From: Mytilus californianus
Lineage: Eukaryota > Mollusca > Bivalvia > Mytilida > Mytilidae
Assembly: GCF_021869535.1 (NCBI RefSeq)
Contig: NW_026262581.1
Coordinates: forward strand, 120,618,771 to 120,682,770
Length of the DNA: 64,000 nucleotides
Direction: 5' to 3'
Below the pieces are notes generated by a model. It saw only the letters and a list, made by a program, of their open reading frames with translations, was not told where the DNA came from and did not search any database. A program made the position numbers and the translations under genes. Below are positions 46,576 through 59,469 of this stretch, piece after piece. The stretch's first letter is position 1; each line of letters begins with the position of its first letter.

Positions 46576-47159
46576 TAACACAATTCTTAGCTCTCAGATT
46601 GATGATAAATGGTACCTGGCTCATAGATTGGCGATAAATAGTACTTTATTCTTAGCTCGGTGTCAATAAAAGACAAACTTTGCTTAGACTCCCACATCAC
46701 TAAGAATCTTCTTAGGTAGATTCAGAAGTTTCATGCAAATTTAATTAATATTATGAATTGTCCACAAAATAAATATTTACACGCCGAAAGTCTAGCCTTA
46801 AGTAGGTATTGCTTGCTTAAAGATTAATGTATAGTGCGATTTTGAAATACACATAATTTCAAGGTTAGTGAAAGTAAAACTTTCTGACCTATCGAGGAAT
46901 ATAACAGATAAGCTACATAGTGGCACATTACAAGGAATATGTCAGTATTACTATATATATTAGTTCTTAGAGATATGTGAAAAGAAATATACAAAAACAA
47001 ACGGCATATAAGTAATTTATTTTTGTGTTTGACGGCGCATCTTCTTTTATTTGAAATATGAAAAAGATACTTCATTTTACAGGAAGCAATTGTTGTTAGA
47101 AAGAATTTAAAAACGTAATTAAACTGTAAAGTTGTATATTTTATGGAACTTAAGTTTTA
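46576..47159. other. Non-coding AT-rich interval
   Basis: Nothing recognised. Confidence 0.4.
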
Positions 47160-47345
47160 CCAATCGTCGATCGGTTTTGATATACTATCGGCTGGCAACA
47201 CTCATTTCCTCTCGAGGTTCTCCCGAGGAGATCTTACGTTCCTTCTACTTCCTGTCATACTATATAACGTGGTCTTGGACCATAATGTGTGACGTGTATG
47301 GAGAGTGCCACGCTGCATGCACGTTAAAGATCGAAGAAGAGTAGG
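47160..47345 (+). repeat. Possible SINE-like dispersed repeat
   Basis: A relatively GC-rich block ends in GTGCCACGCTGCATGCACGT-TAAAGATC; the last words resemble 3' ends of molluscan SINEs. No tRNA head or target duplication is visible. Confidence 0.35.
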
Positions 47346-47375
47346 CACATCCACAAAAGGCTTACGAATGCGTCC

Positions 47376-47902
47376 TTAAGGGGCATTAGTTGTCAAATTC
47401 ATGTTCACTGATTTGACTCAAATTTTCATATTTGATTTATAACATACTTAAACGTATATCCAAACTAAAATAAGTCTGAAATAAACAATTAATAATGCAT
47501 GGACTCGATAATATATCTCAGCATTTCGTGTGTATTTTAATTTAGACGCCATCTATTTTTTTGAATGCATCGAATCAGTCAACGAAATGGTTCACCTTTG
47601 TTTCACTTTCATTGTTGACATTCTTTTCCTTTTAATGGCAGAAAACGCATAATACATGCGTAACCAATCTCTAGCTAAGGGGTTACATTGAAGGTCACAT
47701 AAATACGGATTCAATGAGGTCGAATTATTCACTTGCAAGTGAATAATAAATCAGCGATGTTTCTTATCTTATTATGACAAAATTGAACGAAACTGGCTGC
47801 TAAAAGCGAATTATTATTTCACTATTTCACTTTCATTCATGATTGAACAAAAAGATATCATATCAAATGTGTGTTTATATCTCGTAGCTAATGCCCCTTT
47901 AA
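47376..47902. mobile_element. 527-bp MITE with TTAA-containing inverted ends
   Basis: Left end TTAAGGGGCATTAG (47376-47389) matches, in reverse complement, CTAATGCCCCTTTAA (47888-47902). The terminal TTAA fits a piggyBac-like target, though this is inferred from the ends only. A short hairpin ATTCACTTGCAAGTGAAT lies inside. Non-coding. Confidence 0.75.
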
Positions 47903-49604
47903 TCGACTCTCCAACAATTTCTTGTGGCAGTCAAAATTCGTTCCCTTTTTGCGCCCTAGATCACTCTTTACCAATTTCATAAGAGTGTTTACGACGTGGA
48001 CCATTATAAAATTAAACCTTTTGACATGTGGTACTGTTCTCTTTCTTTACATGTATGGTAGTAATTCGTTTGCGCCAAAAATGTGTCCTTTTACCCCACA
48101 ACTGATTTGCGGCAATGCTACGTGTGTGTCACTAACTGATTGCAAAATACCTAGTATCATTTGCGCCAGAAATATATTTTTGCGCCTATGCTTCTATAAA
48201 ATATTATTTCTGTTTAAATAACGAGTCTCCGCACACTTTAAAGACTCGCAGTTTACACCTGCTTGAAGACTGATATTCTTTTTGCAATTGCATATTTTAT
48301 TTCCGAATTGTGTCTGATTCTCAAGGCTGTTGCTTTTGTACTTCGTAATTTGATTAAGGTTATGTAAACTTTACAACTGTTGGAAATAATCTGGACAGAT
48401 CTCTTCATGAAATTTGAACAACTCCTAACAATGGTCTGTGATGGTCTCTCGGATACCATTTATGGTGTGATTGTTTTACATGCCATTCGAAGTAATCGGA
48501 GCTCCAACTTATTTGTGTTGGTCTCGTACATAATTGATAGAAATCCACTTAACACTAATGTTCTGCTCATCTACATATATGATACAATGCAGCCATTCTT
48601 TTGCTGACAAATATGACCTTCAATCTCCACTTTTCTTTCTGCGATAATAATCATGTTTATTCCATATTTTATTGTATTTAAGGTATCATAATTCATTGAG
48701 GACTTTTATACGTAATAGGTAAGCCTAGGTTAGTTGGTAAATATTCATACAGTTAATAGGACGCAAATGAATTCTGAATTCTGGTGCAATTAATTTTCTT
48801 TGAAAATTGAAATTTGGCGCAAATGATTTATCGCTAAAATAGCAATTAGCGCAAACGGACTGCAGCCACAGGTATGATACTCCGTTTTTTGATTTTTGAT
48901 TTTTGTCTTTGCAAATTTAATTATGGCATTATACTTATCTAATGTTTTTTTTTCTATGTTTCATATTATTCATTCATTTATATTTTGCTTTTGTTAAATG
49001 AATGCAAATAAATCGGACTTTTGACAATTTCTACAGCAGTTTCAATTTTAACCCCTTCCAAAATTTTGATATAATCCTTTAAATAATGTCCTTCTTTTTG
49101 AGCTAAATTTATGACGACTGGTTGGGAATTGAGGTGAGACAATTAAGAAGTTATACCTTAACAATCCCCCAATTACTGCCATATGATTACCATTTACGGA
49201 TATTTGTACCTGTAAATAAATGCGTACTTATAGTCATTTAAATTCACCTGAGAACACACTGAATATTAATCAATATAATTTTAGTTTTCCATGCCATGAT
49301 CACGTGGAAATAGTTTTATCTCTCTACATATATAGTGAGATTGGTTTACACAGTTACTTTCAATTTAACTTTTCAGTATGATCATTCTGAAAAAGAATAT
49401 TTCAACAGTTTACAATCTTGTTGCAAAGAAAGAAGAAATGTGGATGCCAACTAGCAGTTATATATTTAGATTGAAAGAAAAAGAAGCAATTTGAAAGATC
49501 ACCTACTATATTTTCTGTATCAGAAGCAGGAACAATATCTGTGTTATAAATTATCGTGCAATTCAGGAATACCAGTTTGCAAGAGGCTTTAATAGACAGT
49601 TAAA
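47903..49604. other. Non-coding, 5' flank of the profilin-like gene
   Basis: GCGCC/GGCGC-containing words at 47955-48185 and 48760-48865 may be ends of a degraded element. Near the gene, TATATATAG (about 49330) and an acceptor-like AACTTTTCAG at about 49375 could belong to a promoter or a 5' non-coding exon, which cannot be settled from sequence. Confidence 0.4.
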
Positions 49605-50015
49605 ATGAACGATTTAAACAACAACGTCGACTGGAAACAATACATACGTAAAATGACAAGAACTAAGAAGATAGAGAGGGCTGCTATCATCAACAAAGAT
49701 GGACAAGTTCTGTGCTGTAGCAATGACCTTAGTGTAATGAACCACGATGTTATTGGATTCAATAGTGCATTTTCTGGAAACTACAACTCTTTAATGAAAC
49801 TCAAATTGTGCGGAAACTGTTATACTTGTTTTAGACAAAAAGACGATACAAACACAGTAGTAGGAAGTTCAGGACAGGAAATTTTAGTACTACATAGATG
49901 TAAAGATTTGATTATAGTGGGAGTAGGACATTCTGACACTCCGGGTTCTTGTATATATGAAGTGACAAAATTTTGTAAAAGACTGGACAATTGTTCTCTA
50001 AATGTGAGATCTTAG
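49605..50015 (+). CDS. Profilin-like protein, cysteine-rich, single coding exon
   Basis: The frame encodes 136 residues, close to the usual profilin length. The fold signature is visible in order: N-terminal helix with W10 and Y13 (DWKQYI), the AAIINKDGQ strand-turn (26-34), an aliphatic/F segment (VIGFNSAF), the LKLCGNCYTCFRQKDD strand pair (66-81), the LIIVGVG strand (102-108) and the C-terminal helix starting GSCIYEVTKF (114-123). Profilins bind actin monomers, proline-rich ligands and phosphoinositides. Poly-proline contact uses the N-terminal Trp/Tyr, present here, and a C-terminal Tyr, unclear here. Odd features: nine cysteines (37, 38, 69, 72, 75, 99, 116, 124, 130), a seven- to eight-residue N-terminal extension, and no intron in the coding region. 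A retrocopy or diverged family member is possible. Start chosen as the first ATG in frame, before the Trp. No canonical AATAAA in the next 180 bases. Confidence 0.87.
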   Translation: MNDLNNNVDWKQYIRKMTRTKKIERAAIINKDGQVLCCSNDLSVMNHDVIGFNSAFSGNYNSLMKLKLCGNCYTCFRQKDDTNTVVGSSGQEILVLHRCKDLIIVGVGHSDTPGSCIYEVTKFCKRLDNCSLNVRS

Positions 50016-50590
50016 ATCACGTTAGTGGCTCGGGATATGTGTAATTTTAATGAAGGACATACTGTTGTTTTACTGTTTTAACACATGTGTTTGTTTTGCT
50101 AACATCTGTGCATTTTACCATGTATTCTGACATTTGTATAAATATTTTTATTCATAAAAAGCTTTCTTAATTTATAAAACATTTGTTGTGTCTTTAATCT
50201 AATATAACGGACACTGATTTACCTATTTGTCACAATATTCTACGTTTTTAGCTCATTAGACCCCAAGCCCGAAATTTTCAACTAGTTATATCACTTGACA
50301 TCCATCGTCCGTTTCTTATCAAATAATTTCCCTCAGAAACCACTGAATCAGTTAAATCCAAACTGAATTATTTGTATAGCCCTTACATTTTTGTCGTCCT
50401 TAATAACCTTTTATTTGAGTATCCCAAAGATTCCTAAAATGTAAATAATTCAGAATTCTATCTTCGCGGAACTAAATTGTAAAGCTTTAAAATATAGTAT
50501 AGCTGAAATAAACTGAACTAATATTTATATGTATTAGATATTTTGCTTAATTGATATATAATAAAAAAGCAATATCCATTAATTTAAAAA
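50016..50590 (+). other. 3' flank of the profilin-like gene
   Basis: AT-rich. The first AATAAA is at about 50507. TATAAA/CATAAA variants occur nearer the stop (about 50140-50180) and could serve as weaker signals. Confidence 0.4.
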
Positions 50591-50700
50591 CAAGGAGATG
50601 TGGTATGATTGCCAATGAGACAACTATCCACCGGAGATCAAGTGACGTAGAAAGATGCAACACTAGGTCATCGTACGACCCTCAAAAATGAGTATACGGA
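50590..50700 (-). repeat. Dispersed TGATTGCCAATGAGACA-family copy
   Basis: GGAGATGTGGTATGATTGCC, ACAACTATCCACCGG and GGTCATCGTACGACC follow the family consensus seen at 61700. Confidence 0.8.
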
Positions 50701-50989
50701 AAAACATATTTTTTGTTTCTTTTTATGCCTAAAATATGTTTTAAATCTCTACTATAGGGAAACACGGTTACCAACAATTTTGAATGTTTGCTTTGTCAAG
50801 CTGACTGAACATCGGTGTTCCTGCAGTACAGTCAGTAAATAAAGAAGTGGTTGTTGTACAAAGTGGGTCATTGCATAGACATTTGGTTGACAATTGATAA
50901 AAGCCGAATATTGACCTCTTTTTATTTTTGTTCTCTGGTTGCTGTCCCAATGACGTATAATTCCTTTTATTCATATCGTATTTGTAAAG

Positions 50990-51785
50990 ATGGGATATGG
51001 TGAATCAATTTATGACACAAAATCCCTACATGAACTTACAAAAACATAAAGTCATGGAACAATGCTTTTATTGTTGGTCTTTGTCATAAAGAAGAAGCAA
51101 AGCCTTCAACACAGATCAAAAGGTCACATCAAATTACATATTCAAAACACCATATCCCGTAAGCAGTGGCGATTTGAATTGAATGCCAATAACACTTTGC
51201 ATTGAAGAACAAAGAGCGGCGTAATATCAATATCAAGAAATTATTAATTAGAACGAGTGAAGAAATTTAACAAATACGGAAATAAAATCATATCTAACTA
51301 AGGTAAATAAGTTCGATAAACATAAAGATCGAAAGAGAACAGATGAAGTGGTACATATTATAGAAGATATCTCAAAAAATAAATCCAGCATGAATGTGAA
51401 AACAAAACTAAACGAGAGCATACACCTGTAGCACATAGGCACGTTCTATGACCATCAAATAGCACACGATTTAAAAGCAGTCAGTACAATTGAAAAACAT
51501 GGGATATAGTGCATTTCTTAATATTACAAAACCCATAAAGAAATGGTATAGCGTATTTATTCTTGACACCCATTTCCAAACTAAACTGCAAATTGTAACG
51601 GAAAAGAAAGGGTATAGCGTAATAAAGCATGACACAAAATCCCTACGCTGTGAGTGTCTTTGAAAAGAAAGTGTATGGTGTAGTAATTCATGACTCAAAA
51701 TCCCTACGCTCTCACGGAAAAGAAAAGGGTATGGAGTAGTAATTCATGACACAAAATCCCTACGCTGTCTTGGAAAGGAAGGAGT
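50990..51785 (-). repeat. 56-61-bp tandem repeat with degenerate outliers
   Basis: Three good units at 51597-51785 share GAAAAGAAAGGGTATAG and ATGACACAAAATCCCTACGC. Degenerate single units lie at about 50990-51035 and 51500-51570, which suggests an old array of which only the right end has stayed homogeneous. Confidence 0.75.
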
Positions 51786-54060
51786 ATATGACCTATCAAC
51801 TCATCAGTGGTCTTGATCAGCTTTGTAAAATGTTATGAGAACTTCGCAGTCAATTACAATTATTTTATCGATGACGAATCGAATGGATTCAATAACTTGA
51901 AATTCTCTCCAATAAAAAGAGTTATAGTACGTTCAACTGATTAAATTCTTATTTTTAGGTTTATAATTATTTCATTTAATCAATGATTCAAATAGGCCCC
52001 GTAAGCTTTACCAACATATGAAATCTTCTCTTGTATACAATATGATAACAATATTAAATTAAATGCAGCATACACATATTATAAATTCTAACATGAGTAT
52101 AAGTAAACCCTTCATTGATTATAAGAAAACTTGGGTTTTGGAGGGTGAAAAGTGAAACTTGAGAGGTTGGATGCAAGATAAGTATTTAAGAAAAAAAGAA
52201 ATCGCTTAGACCTTTTTATATATTAAAAACACCATGAAAATGGGACATTTCCCTTCTTAACTCATGAAATCACACCACGAAGTGACGAGTCAAATATTTA
52301 CACCATGTAAGAAGTCTTTTAAACTATCAAATCTGTTCTTATGTTGTTGCATTTTGTACAATTAAAAAAGAAATGGTGAGGATTTTCTTATGGAGCTCCA
52401 TAAAATCAGGCTGGAGATACTATCATATTTACTTTAAACAAATCGAAAAAAAATTAGGCACTGAGTCTTAAATGCTGAAGATCATATTCTATGTTCTAGG
52501 GTCATAGTTATTGGCATGTGTTAAAGCTTAGAAAGGGTCAGTGGAATTTCACTATTGTGTAAATCAACATGCAACAAATAAGCGTGAAAAAACGCACAAT
52601 GTAGTTATCGATTTCCAATAATTTCAACTTTGAACTTGAAACAAACTTTTAATTACCAAGGAAAGGTGTCAGATACCATAGGCTTTATTACATAATACAT
52701 CAGTGGGGTTGGTTTAAAATTCTGTAAGACCCAGATTATACTTAAAATATAAAAAAAAACATCGATTGAGCTTGCTGTGAAGGACGTGTCAGTCAGTAAT
52801 TAGAGGTTTAAAATTGCGTATTTATTATCGCGATTCCTCTCCAACAGGAACAGTTTGCGAGATATTTAAAAAAAAAAAATTAAAGCAATTTTTTTCTGCA
52901 AAGCTTTTAACATCATGAAATATTGTTTAAAAGTATTTTAGGGTTATCGACATGCTTACACACACACACAAACAACAACGGGGCTATGGTAATAATATTT
53001 CTTTCTTTCTTATTTTTTTTTATTTATTTATTTATCTGTGTCCTACTTATGACCACTTTTAAAGTTACAACGATGATTTCAGTTTATCCATATACATTTG
53101 ACTAATTATATTTATTTTCTGAAAAATCATAAGTAATATTTATGTATACGAATGTTCTTATAAATTTTATATTGAAACGTTATACTTAAATCAATGTCAT
53201 TACGTAGAAAAGGTCACAATATAGGAGTTGATAAGATTAAGTTATGTAATGTACAACAACCAATCTATTCCTCTGTGAGGTAGTCAATCTGTCAAGGAAT
53301 AGAAGTTCCATCATAATATAAGTTCCAAATGGAAACAATATTCTGGAATATTATTTCCACTGGAATAAATATTACAGTAAATGTTCCTAACGGAATAAAT
53401 GGTATAGAATATTTGTTCCAACAGGAACAAATATTATGACATTGTTTATAACAAAGTCTCCAGTGGAACTTCTGTTAAGCGGAACGAATATACGTTGACA
53501 AATCTACACTGAATGGTAACCACAAACCAATTTTAAAACACTGAACTTCCTGCGCACTTAATATCCGTGTAGAATATATAATGAAGTGTTATTCCGTTTC
53601 CGCATCTTTCCATTTACTTTTGTCTGATTTAAATTAATTCATATTACCTAAATGTACATTTCTGCGTTTTCACTATACCTGAGTACGGCTAGTGAATTAT
53701 TGTATGGACCAAAGAGTATGATTTAAACATAACGAAAAAAAAAAAAAATCGGTTTCAATTTGCATTTAAATTTAGGTTTATAATGTTAATGCTGAAATGG
53801 GTTCGTTAAATGTAAAAGGGAAATCTCTGTACCCATTTATAAAAGGTTTTACAATAAGACATTTTCTGAAATGTTAAATGGTATTTGAACAGATATTAAG
53901 GATTAGTGTCGTTGAAGTGAAGATTTTTTTTATGAACCTTGTTCACTGTATTTGACATTTAATTGGTGAAACAAACCAAAACAAAAAATTACAACTACCT
54001 TATATACATTAAACCTTTAAAATCTACAAATACATACAGAGATTTTAAGATATAATTTAT
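51786..54060. other. Non-coding AT-rich interval
   Basis: No gene. Around 53310-53490 the words GGAACAAATATTAT and TTCCANTGGAA recur irregularly in both orientations, giving a degenerate, partly palindromic repeat. Confidence 0.4.
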
Positions 54061-54064
54061 CCTT

Positions 54065-56250
54065 AAGCCAGGACCTTCTTAAGAATATAGAACACGCCTT
54101 AATGTAAGTCTCAGACATATTTTAATTTGAGGCATGTTTGATAAACCAACTTAGGACTAAGATATGTCCTGAGATGGTCTTACGACAGCCAAGTCCTAAG
54201 ACACATTAGATAATTATATATATAAACAGCTAGGGCCTGTTATTCAAAGGTGTCCTAGGATCTGTCCGAAGACAGATCTTAGGAATAAACTAGGATAATT
54301 ACGACATGTCTGAGCATGCGCATCGAAGCTGTCTTATGGCAATCTGAGGTAGGATGTCCTAACTGCTGTCTTAAGAGTTGGCGTAAAAGAAAATAGGAAA
54401 TCCAAAATTAAAATATATAAAAATGCATCGAATTTAACCAATGATAACAATTATAAGATTAATGATTAGAATCATTATTAGTATTATAATAAAGATAATA
54501 ACCAATATTTATCTAATACATGTACATTTTAACTTGATGAAACAAACACAAATATGTTCGTTTTATGTAAAAATGAACGAATTTCTAAATATTTTTGAGT
54601 GAGTTGAATTCGAAGTTTCATGGTTTCATACTTTACAAAGTTCAAAGGCAAATCCCGTGCATCTTTCTTAGAAATACGGAGTTATTGTATTTAATTATTA
54701 TCTGTACTTGCGGATAATACCAATGTCATCCAAATAGTTTAAGCAGTCTATTTCTACGAACATTATTTGCCAGTCTCCTTAAATAAACTTTTATAGGCGG
54801 TGGCCGTATTTGTTTACAAATTTACCATCATATAATATATCCTAAAATTCTGACCATCCTGACACACCTAAATTGGTGTCCTAAACTAATGGCATTTCGT
54901 ATCACATTTCCTTACGACATGTTTTATAAAATCCACTAAGGACTAAGATATGCCCTAAGACGGTCTTACGACAGTCCAAGTACTAAGACATTAGATAAAT
55001 AGCTGGGGCCTGATTATCGAAGGTGTCCTAGGATCTGTCCTTAGACATAAGATTTATGTAAGACTTAAGACTGTCCTACCGAATTAGACTATTTACCCCT
55101 ATTTGTGACATTTTTATCTATTGTTTTTGTTTGTTTTGTTCACACATCGTTGTCAATATGATGGACTTTGATGCGACTGTCATACAAGTGAGAGGTTTAG
55201 CTAGCTTTAAAACCAGGTTCAATCCACTATTTTCTACACAAGAAATACCTGTACCAAGTCAGGAATATGACAGTTGTTATCCATTCGTTTGATGTGTTTG
55301 AACTTTTGATTTTGCCATTGGATTGGGGACTTTCCTTTTTGAATTTTCCTCGGAGTTCAGTATTTTTGTGATTTTATTTTTTTCTAGGACATGTCTGAGC
55401 ATGCACATCGAAGCTTTCTTATGATGATCTTACCTATAGGATGTCCTAACCGCTATCCTAAGTGTTCGAATATACAGATGTATTAAGATAAAAATGCATA
55501 GCAATAATAACATTTAGATAAAAAATATTAACAGTATTATTATAAAATAATGATTATAAAAAAAAATATATAATTATATAATACTATACTTTTAACTTTT
55601 ATTTCAATAATAAAAAATATTAACAGTATTAGTATAATGATTATAAAAAAATATATAATGCTTGTACTTTTAAAAATTTATTTCAATAATAAAATAATAA
55701 AAATTATTAACATTATTATTATTAATATTATAAAAAAAATATCATATAATGATCTTTTAAACTTTTACGACACAACACAAAAATAGATAGGTTTTCTATA
55801 AAAATTCTAATTATTTTTGAGTGAGTTGAATTCAAAGTCTCAAAGTTTCATACATAACAGAGTTCAAAGGCAAATCTCGTGCATCTTTTAAATATAATAC
55901 AGAGTGGTTAGACTATATCAGTACTGCCAAAATTATACTATTGAATATGAACAAAAGGAGGAATCCTAACTTTACCGATGCCGAACATCAGTCCCTTTTG
56001 AAAGCATAAATCTTTACTGTTCAGAAAAATTTCCAATGTTGCAACCAACATCGCTAAAAAGAGGGTTTGAGATACAAATTTAGTATCATGAAATATATCC
56101 TAAAGTTATGACCATCTTAAGACACCTAAAATGGTGACATACACTTAGGACAATTCCTAGAAAAACCTTAAATTATGACATTCTTGATAAACCCACAAAG
56201 ATATGTCCTAAGATGGTCTTAAGACATGGTTCCTGGTCCCTTATAAAACA
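54065..56250. repeat. Dispersed GTCCTAAGA-rich repeat, three copies in a row
   Basis: GGACTAAGATATG-CCTNAGA-GGTCTTACGACAG followed by GGGCCTG-TTAT and GGTGTCCTAGGATCTGTCC occurs at about 54145-54280 and 54935-55045, with a shorter copy at 56085-56230. The block GACATGTCTGAGCATGC-CATCGAAGCT occurs at about 54305 and 55387. Many words are complementary to others (AGGAC/GTCCT), so each unit has foldback character. Confidence 0.7.
55075..55385 (+). mobile_element. Insert within the second GTCCTAAGA unit
   Basis: In the first unit GATCTGTCC and the GACATGTCTGAGCATG block are about 60 bp apart; in the second they are about 350 bp apart. The extra sequence (GATGCGACTGTCATACAAGT, TTGCCATTGGATTGGGGACT) has no match in the first unit and looks like a common mussel interspersed repeat. 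Confidence 0.65.
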
Positions 56251-56607
56251 TGACTGTAACCGGGGTATAATTGATATTATATTATAGACGTATAGATGTT
56301 ACCGTACCCTTTATTAACCAAAGTGTGTATTGTTCTTGATAATTCTAAAAAAAAACGGATATTCCATTTGCAATATTAATGTTGATGTTGTTGTTTTAAG
56401 TAATAAAGTTTTATTTAATCGTGTCACGCAATCAAGACAAGCCAAATCTGCTGTTAAATATGATCATTATGGGATACAAGTATTGTATTCACTTTCTGTT
56501 TTTAGTACACTCAACACTCTACATAATTCCAACTTTCCCAATTGAAAGTCTTCAATTTTGGAAGTTCAGAATTATAAATGACCGTGTACCCCATTTCAAA
56601 TTAAAGT

Positions 56608-57085
56608 ACCTTTGTGAGCACGCTCACATACCCCAAGCCCCCACATTGTCACTTGGTAAACAAAATCTCATCAGATGTCAAAGTTCAAAAACTCATAACT
56701 CATAACTCCTATAAAAGTCAACTGATAACAATTTCTTGTTGATATGCACGTCTACATATTATGTCCTCATTAACTAAAAAGTTTCATGAAATTCTATTGT
56801 GTGGTTTAAGAGGAGTTGTAATGACAAAGTGTTGCAGTAGTATATTTCAGGCAAAATTCTAAGTTCAAAGGGGCATAACTCCTAGAAAAAAATTAAATCA
56901 TAATTTCCTGTTGATATGCACATCTACATAGTATGTTCTTATTATCTACAAAGTTTCATGAAATTCTATTATGTGGTTGCAGAGGAGTTGAGATGACAAG
57001 AACAGAATTGACGGACTGACGGACAGACGGACGGACGGGTCAAAAACGTTATACCCCACGCAACAAAGTTGCGTGGGGTATAATA
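56608..57085. mobile_element. Terminal-hairpin element with two internal repeats
   Basis: The left edge has a GTGAGCACGCTCAC hairpin followed by CATACCCC. The right edge has ATACCCCACGC/GCGTGGGGTAT around a short loop. Two units of about 170 bp inside share TTGATATGCACGTCTACAT and AAGTTTCATGAAATTCTATT, and an ACGGAC-rich run precedes the right hairpin. Same architecture as 18640-19385. Confidence 0.65.
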
Positions 57086-58535
57086 AACACATATTGCTTT
57101 CTATTATTGTACTCGAAGAACTGATTTTCTTTTAAATACTATAAGTTATGATGAGGAATTCGGATCACTCACTACGGGATCACGTCTGCCTCTTTATAAA
57201 ATGAGAAAATCTTTCTAATTAGTAATAATAAAGGCTTGTTACTGCATGTTCATCGTGGATAAAACATATTAGTATTCTTACTTATGCATTTGAAAGAAAA
57301 AGACTACGGAAATTATAGTCGAACATTTTAGTTGAATGCAAAATACATACAATCGTTAACAATAGATAAACAAGTATTACTATTGATAATATGAAATAGA
57401 CGAATTCGATAAACTATGAACTTTTCACACGTGCAGTTTGGGATAATACAATCATAAACAACATGGCTTTCATTTAGTTTCCATGTGGCAATGAGAAGAT
57501 TTATTTAATCGCGTCTTACAATCAAGACAAACCAAATTTATCACTACCTTTGATAGATAGGGCTCTAGTATTCTATTCACTTTATTTAAATTTTAGTACT
57601 CTGTACCCAATTTCTACTGTTCTAGTTGAAAGACACCCAAACTTAATTATAAATGTCCATGTACCTTATTGCTTCTAGCACATAACAAATAAATACTTAT
57701 CGCTTTCTGTATTTGTACTAGTAGAACTGATTTTCTTTTGAAATGTGACATTTTACGATTAAGAATATCGATCACCTACTACGGGATAATGTCCTTCATA
57801 GATCACGTCTTCAAAATGATCAACTCTATTTTCATTTCTTTACGGTCATAGGTTTACCATAACGGTTTTTCGATAAAGCTAGCAATGCCTATATCCAGAT
57901 GAAATAAAATATTTTTGGTATGATCCTATTTGAATCAATGACCTCCCGCTCTGTCTAGGCGAATATGCTACCGTGACGCCCGCCATAGAGGGTCTATAAT
58001 AATAATGGAATACATTTTCGGATTGTTTAGGAAAACGCGTGGCTCAAACTAGAAAAGATATAGTTTAGATTGTACAAGTTGTTCTCGCACTTGGCACTTC
58101 CTCTTACATGGATAAGCTTTTCTCGTGTTATTTGCAAATGATATTTTGTATGCACATTTTAATGCGGAATTCTCCCTACATCAGAATGATTCTGCAACGT
58201 CACAAATGTTATTTTTTTTCTTGATTTTTTCTCCATCCACTCAGAGTGGATAACTTCCCTATACATTACTTACAATTATAAAATGACAAAACAATACTAC
58301 TGATGAAACAATACATATCTTTTGAAAACCATTGTTCACACCCGGGTATCAATATTAGATTACTTGACAGGAAATACTACACATGAACAGGACAAGTCAT
58401 TCGGGTTGTCTGCATAGCAATTCGATAAACAAGCTGTTAGAAAGAGAGAAAATGAAGCAGGTCACACAAGAGAAGAGAATAAATACATCATAATGAATGT
58501 AACCCTTTATTAATATTGTGCGCCGAAGTGCTTTT
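57086..58535. other. Non-coding, with a SINE head fragment
   Basis: At about 57930-57985 (minus strand) GCGTCACGGTAGCATATTCG and GAGCGGGAGGTCATTG match the tRNA-like head of the SINE family. The rest is AT-rich and empty. Confidence 0.5.
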
Positions 58536-59073
58536 TGTGATTTACCTTCATCTGTTACACTCATACCCAAACATTGTGATTTACCTTCACCAGTTACGCT
58601 CATACCCAAACATTGGGATTTACCTTCATCAGTTAAGCTCATACCCACATTGTGATTTACCTTTATCAGTTACACTCATACCCAAACATTGTGATTTACC
58701 TTCATCATTTACACTCATACCCAAACATTGTGATTTACCTTCATCAGTTACGCTCATACCCAAACATTGTGATTTACCTTCATCAGTTACGCTCATACCC
58801 AAACATTGGGATTTACCTTCATCAGTTACGCTCATACCCAAACATTGGGATTTACCTTCATCAGTTACGCTCATACCCAAACAATGTGATTTACCTTCAT
58901 CAGTTACACTCATACCCAAACATTGGGATTTACCTTCATCAGTTACGCTCATACCCACATTGTGATTTACCTTCATCAGTTACGCTCATACCCACATTGT
59001 GATTTACCTTCATCAGTTACGCTCATACCCACATTGTGATTTACCTTAATCAGTCACACTCATACCCAAACAT
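58536..59073. repeat. 39-bp minisatellite, about 14 units
   Basis: The unit is CATTGTGATTTACCTTCATC-AGTTACGCTCATACCCAAA, with 36-bp variants lacking three bases at the end. Because 39 and 36 are multiples of three, long frames stay open on both strands. The minus frame reads a 13-residue repeat (CLGMSVTDEGKSQ). Units differ at few sites (TGTG/TGGG, TTACA/TTACG). No start context, splice signal or flanking coding sequence is seen, so I list it as a repeat. Confidence 0.92.
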
Positions 59074-59469
59074 TTGAAAGACAAGGATGGAGTAAAGCAC
59101 AATGTGACCAAAAGGTACTTAAAAATAGCACAATTTATCTGATGCCTGAGGGAGTTAGAACCTTAGTTTCTTAATGATAATTTATAAATTTATCATCGGG
59201 ACAATTTAAGAACAAATTGTTATAAATCATGTCAGTATACTCTTAAAATATAAAAGTATACTCCATTTTTCCCGTGCTGGTGCTGGCTACTGTTATCTAG
59301 TATCTATGCACAAAACTGTAATGACCTGACTTATCTAATCTTCAATCATTTTATTAACACATATTTGTTGATTGTTTACAAAATTATCAATTCAAAGGAA
59401 ATATGATATATACATCAATGATAAATTCATTGAACTAAAAAGGATTTAAAAATATTGAACATGCAAAAT
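59074..59469. other. Non-coding interval
   Basis: AT-rich. A small hairpin ATGATAATTTATAAATTTATCAT lies at about 59175. No gene. Confidence 0.4.

Noticed and set aside
47924-48869. Element bounded by GTGGCAGTC and GACTGCAGCCAC with GCGC words at both ends
   Set aside because: The end similarity is weak and interrupted; not enough for a call.
58516-59002. Long frames on both strands over the 39-bp array as a repeat protein gene
   Set aside because: Openness on both strands follows from a unit length divisible by three; there is no gene context. Kept as a finding only.
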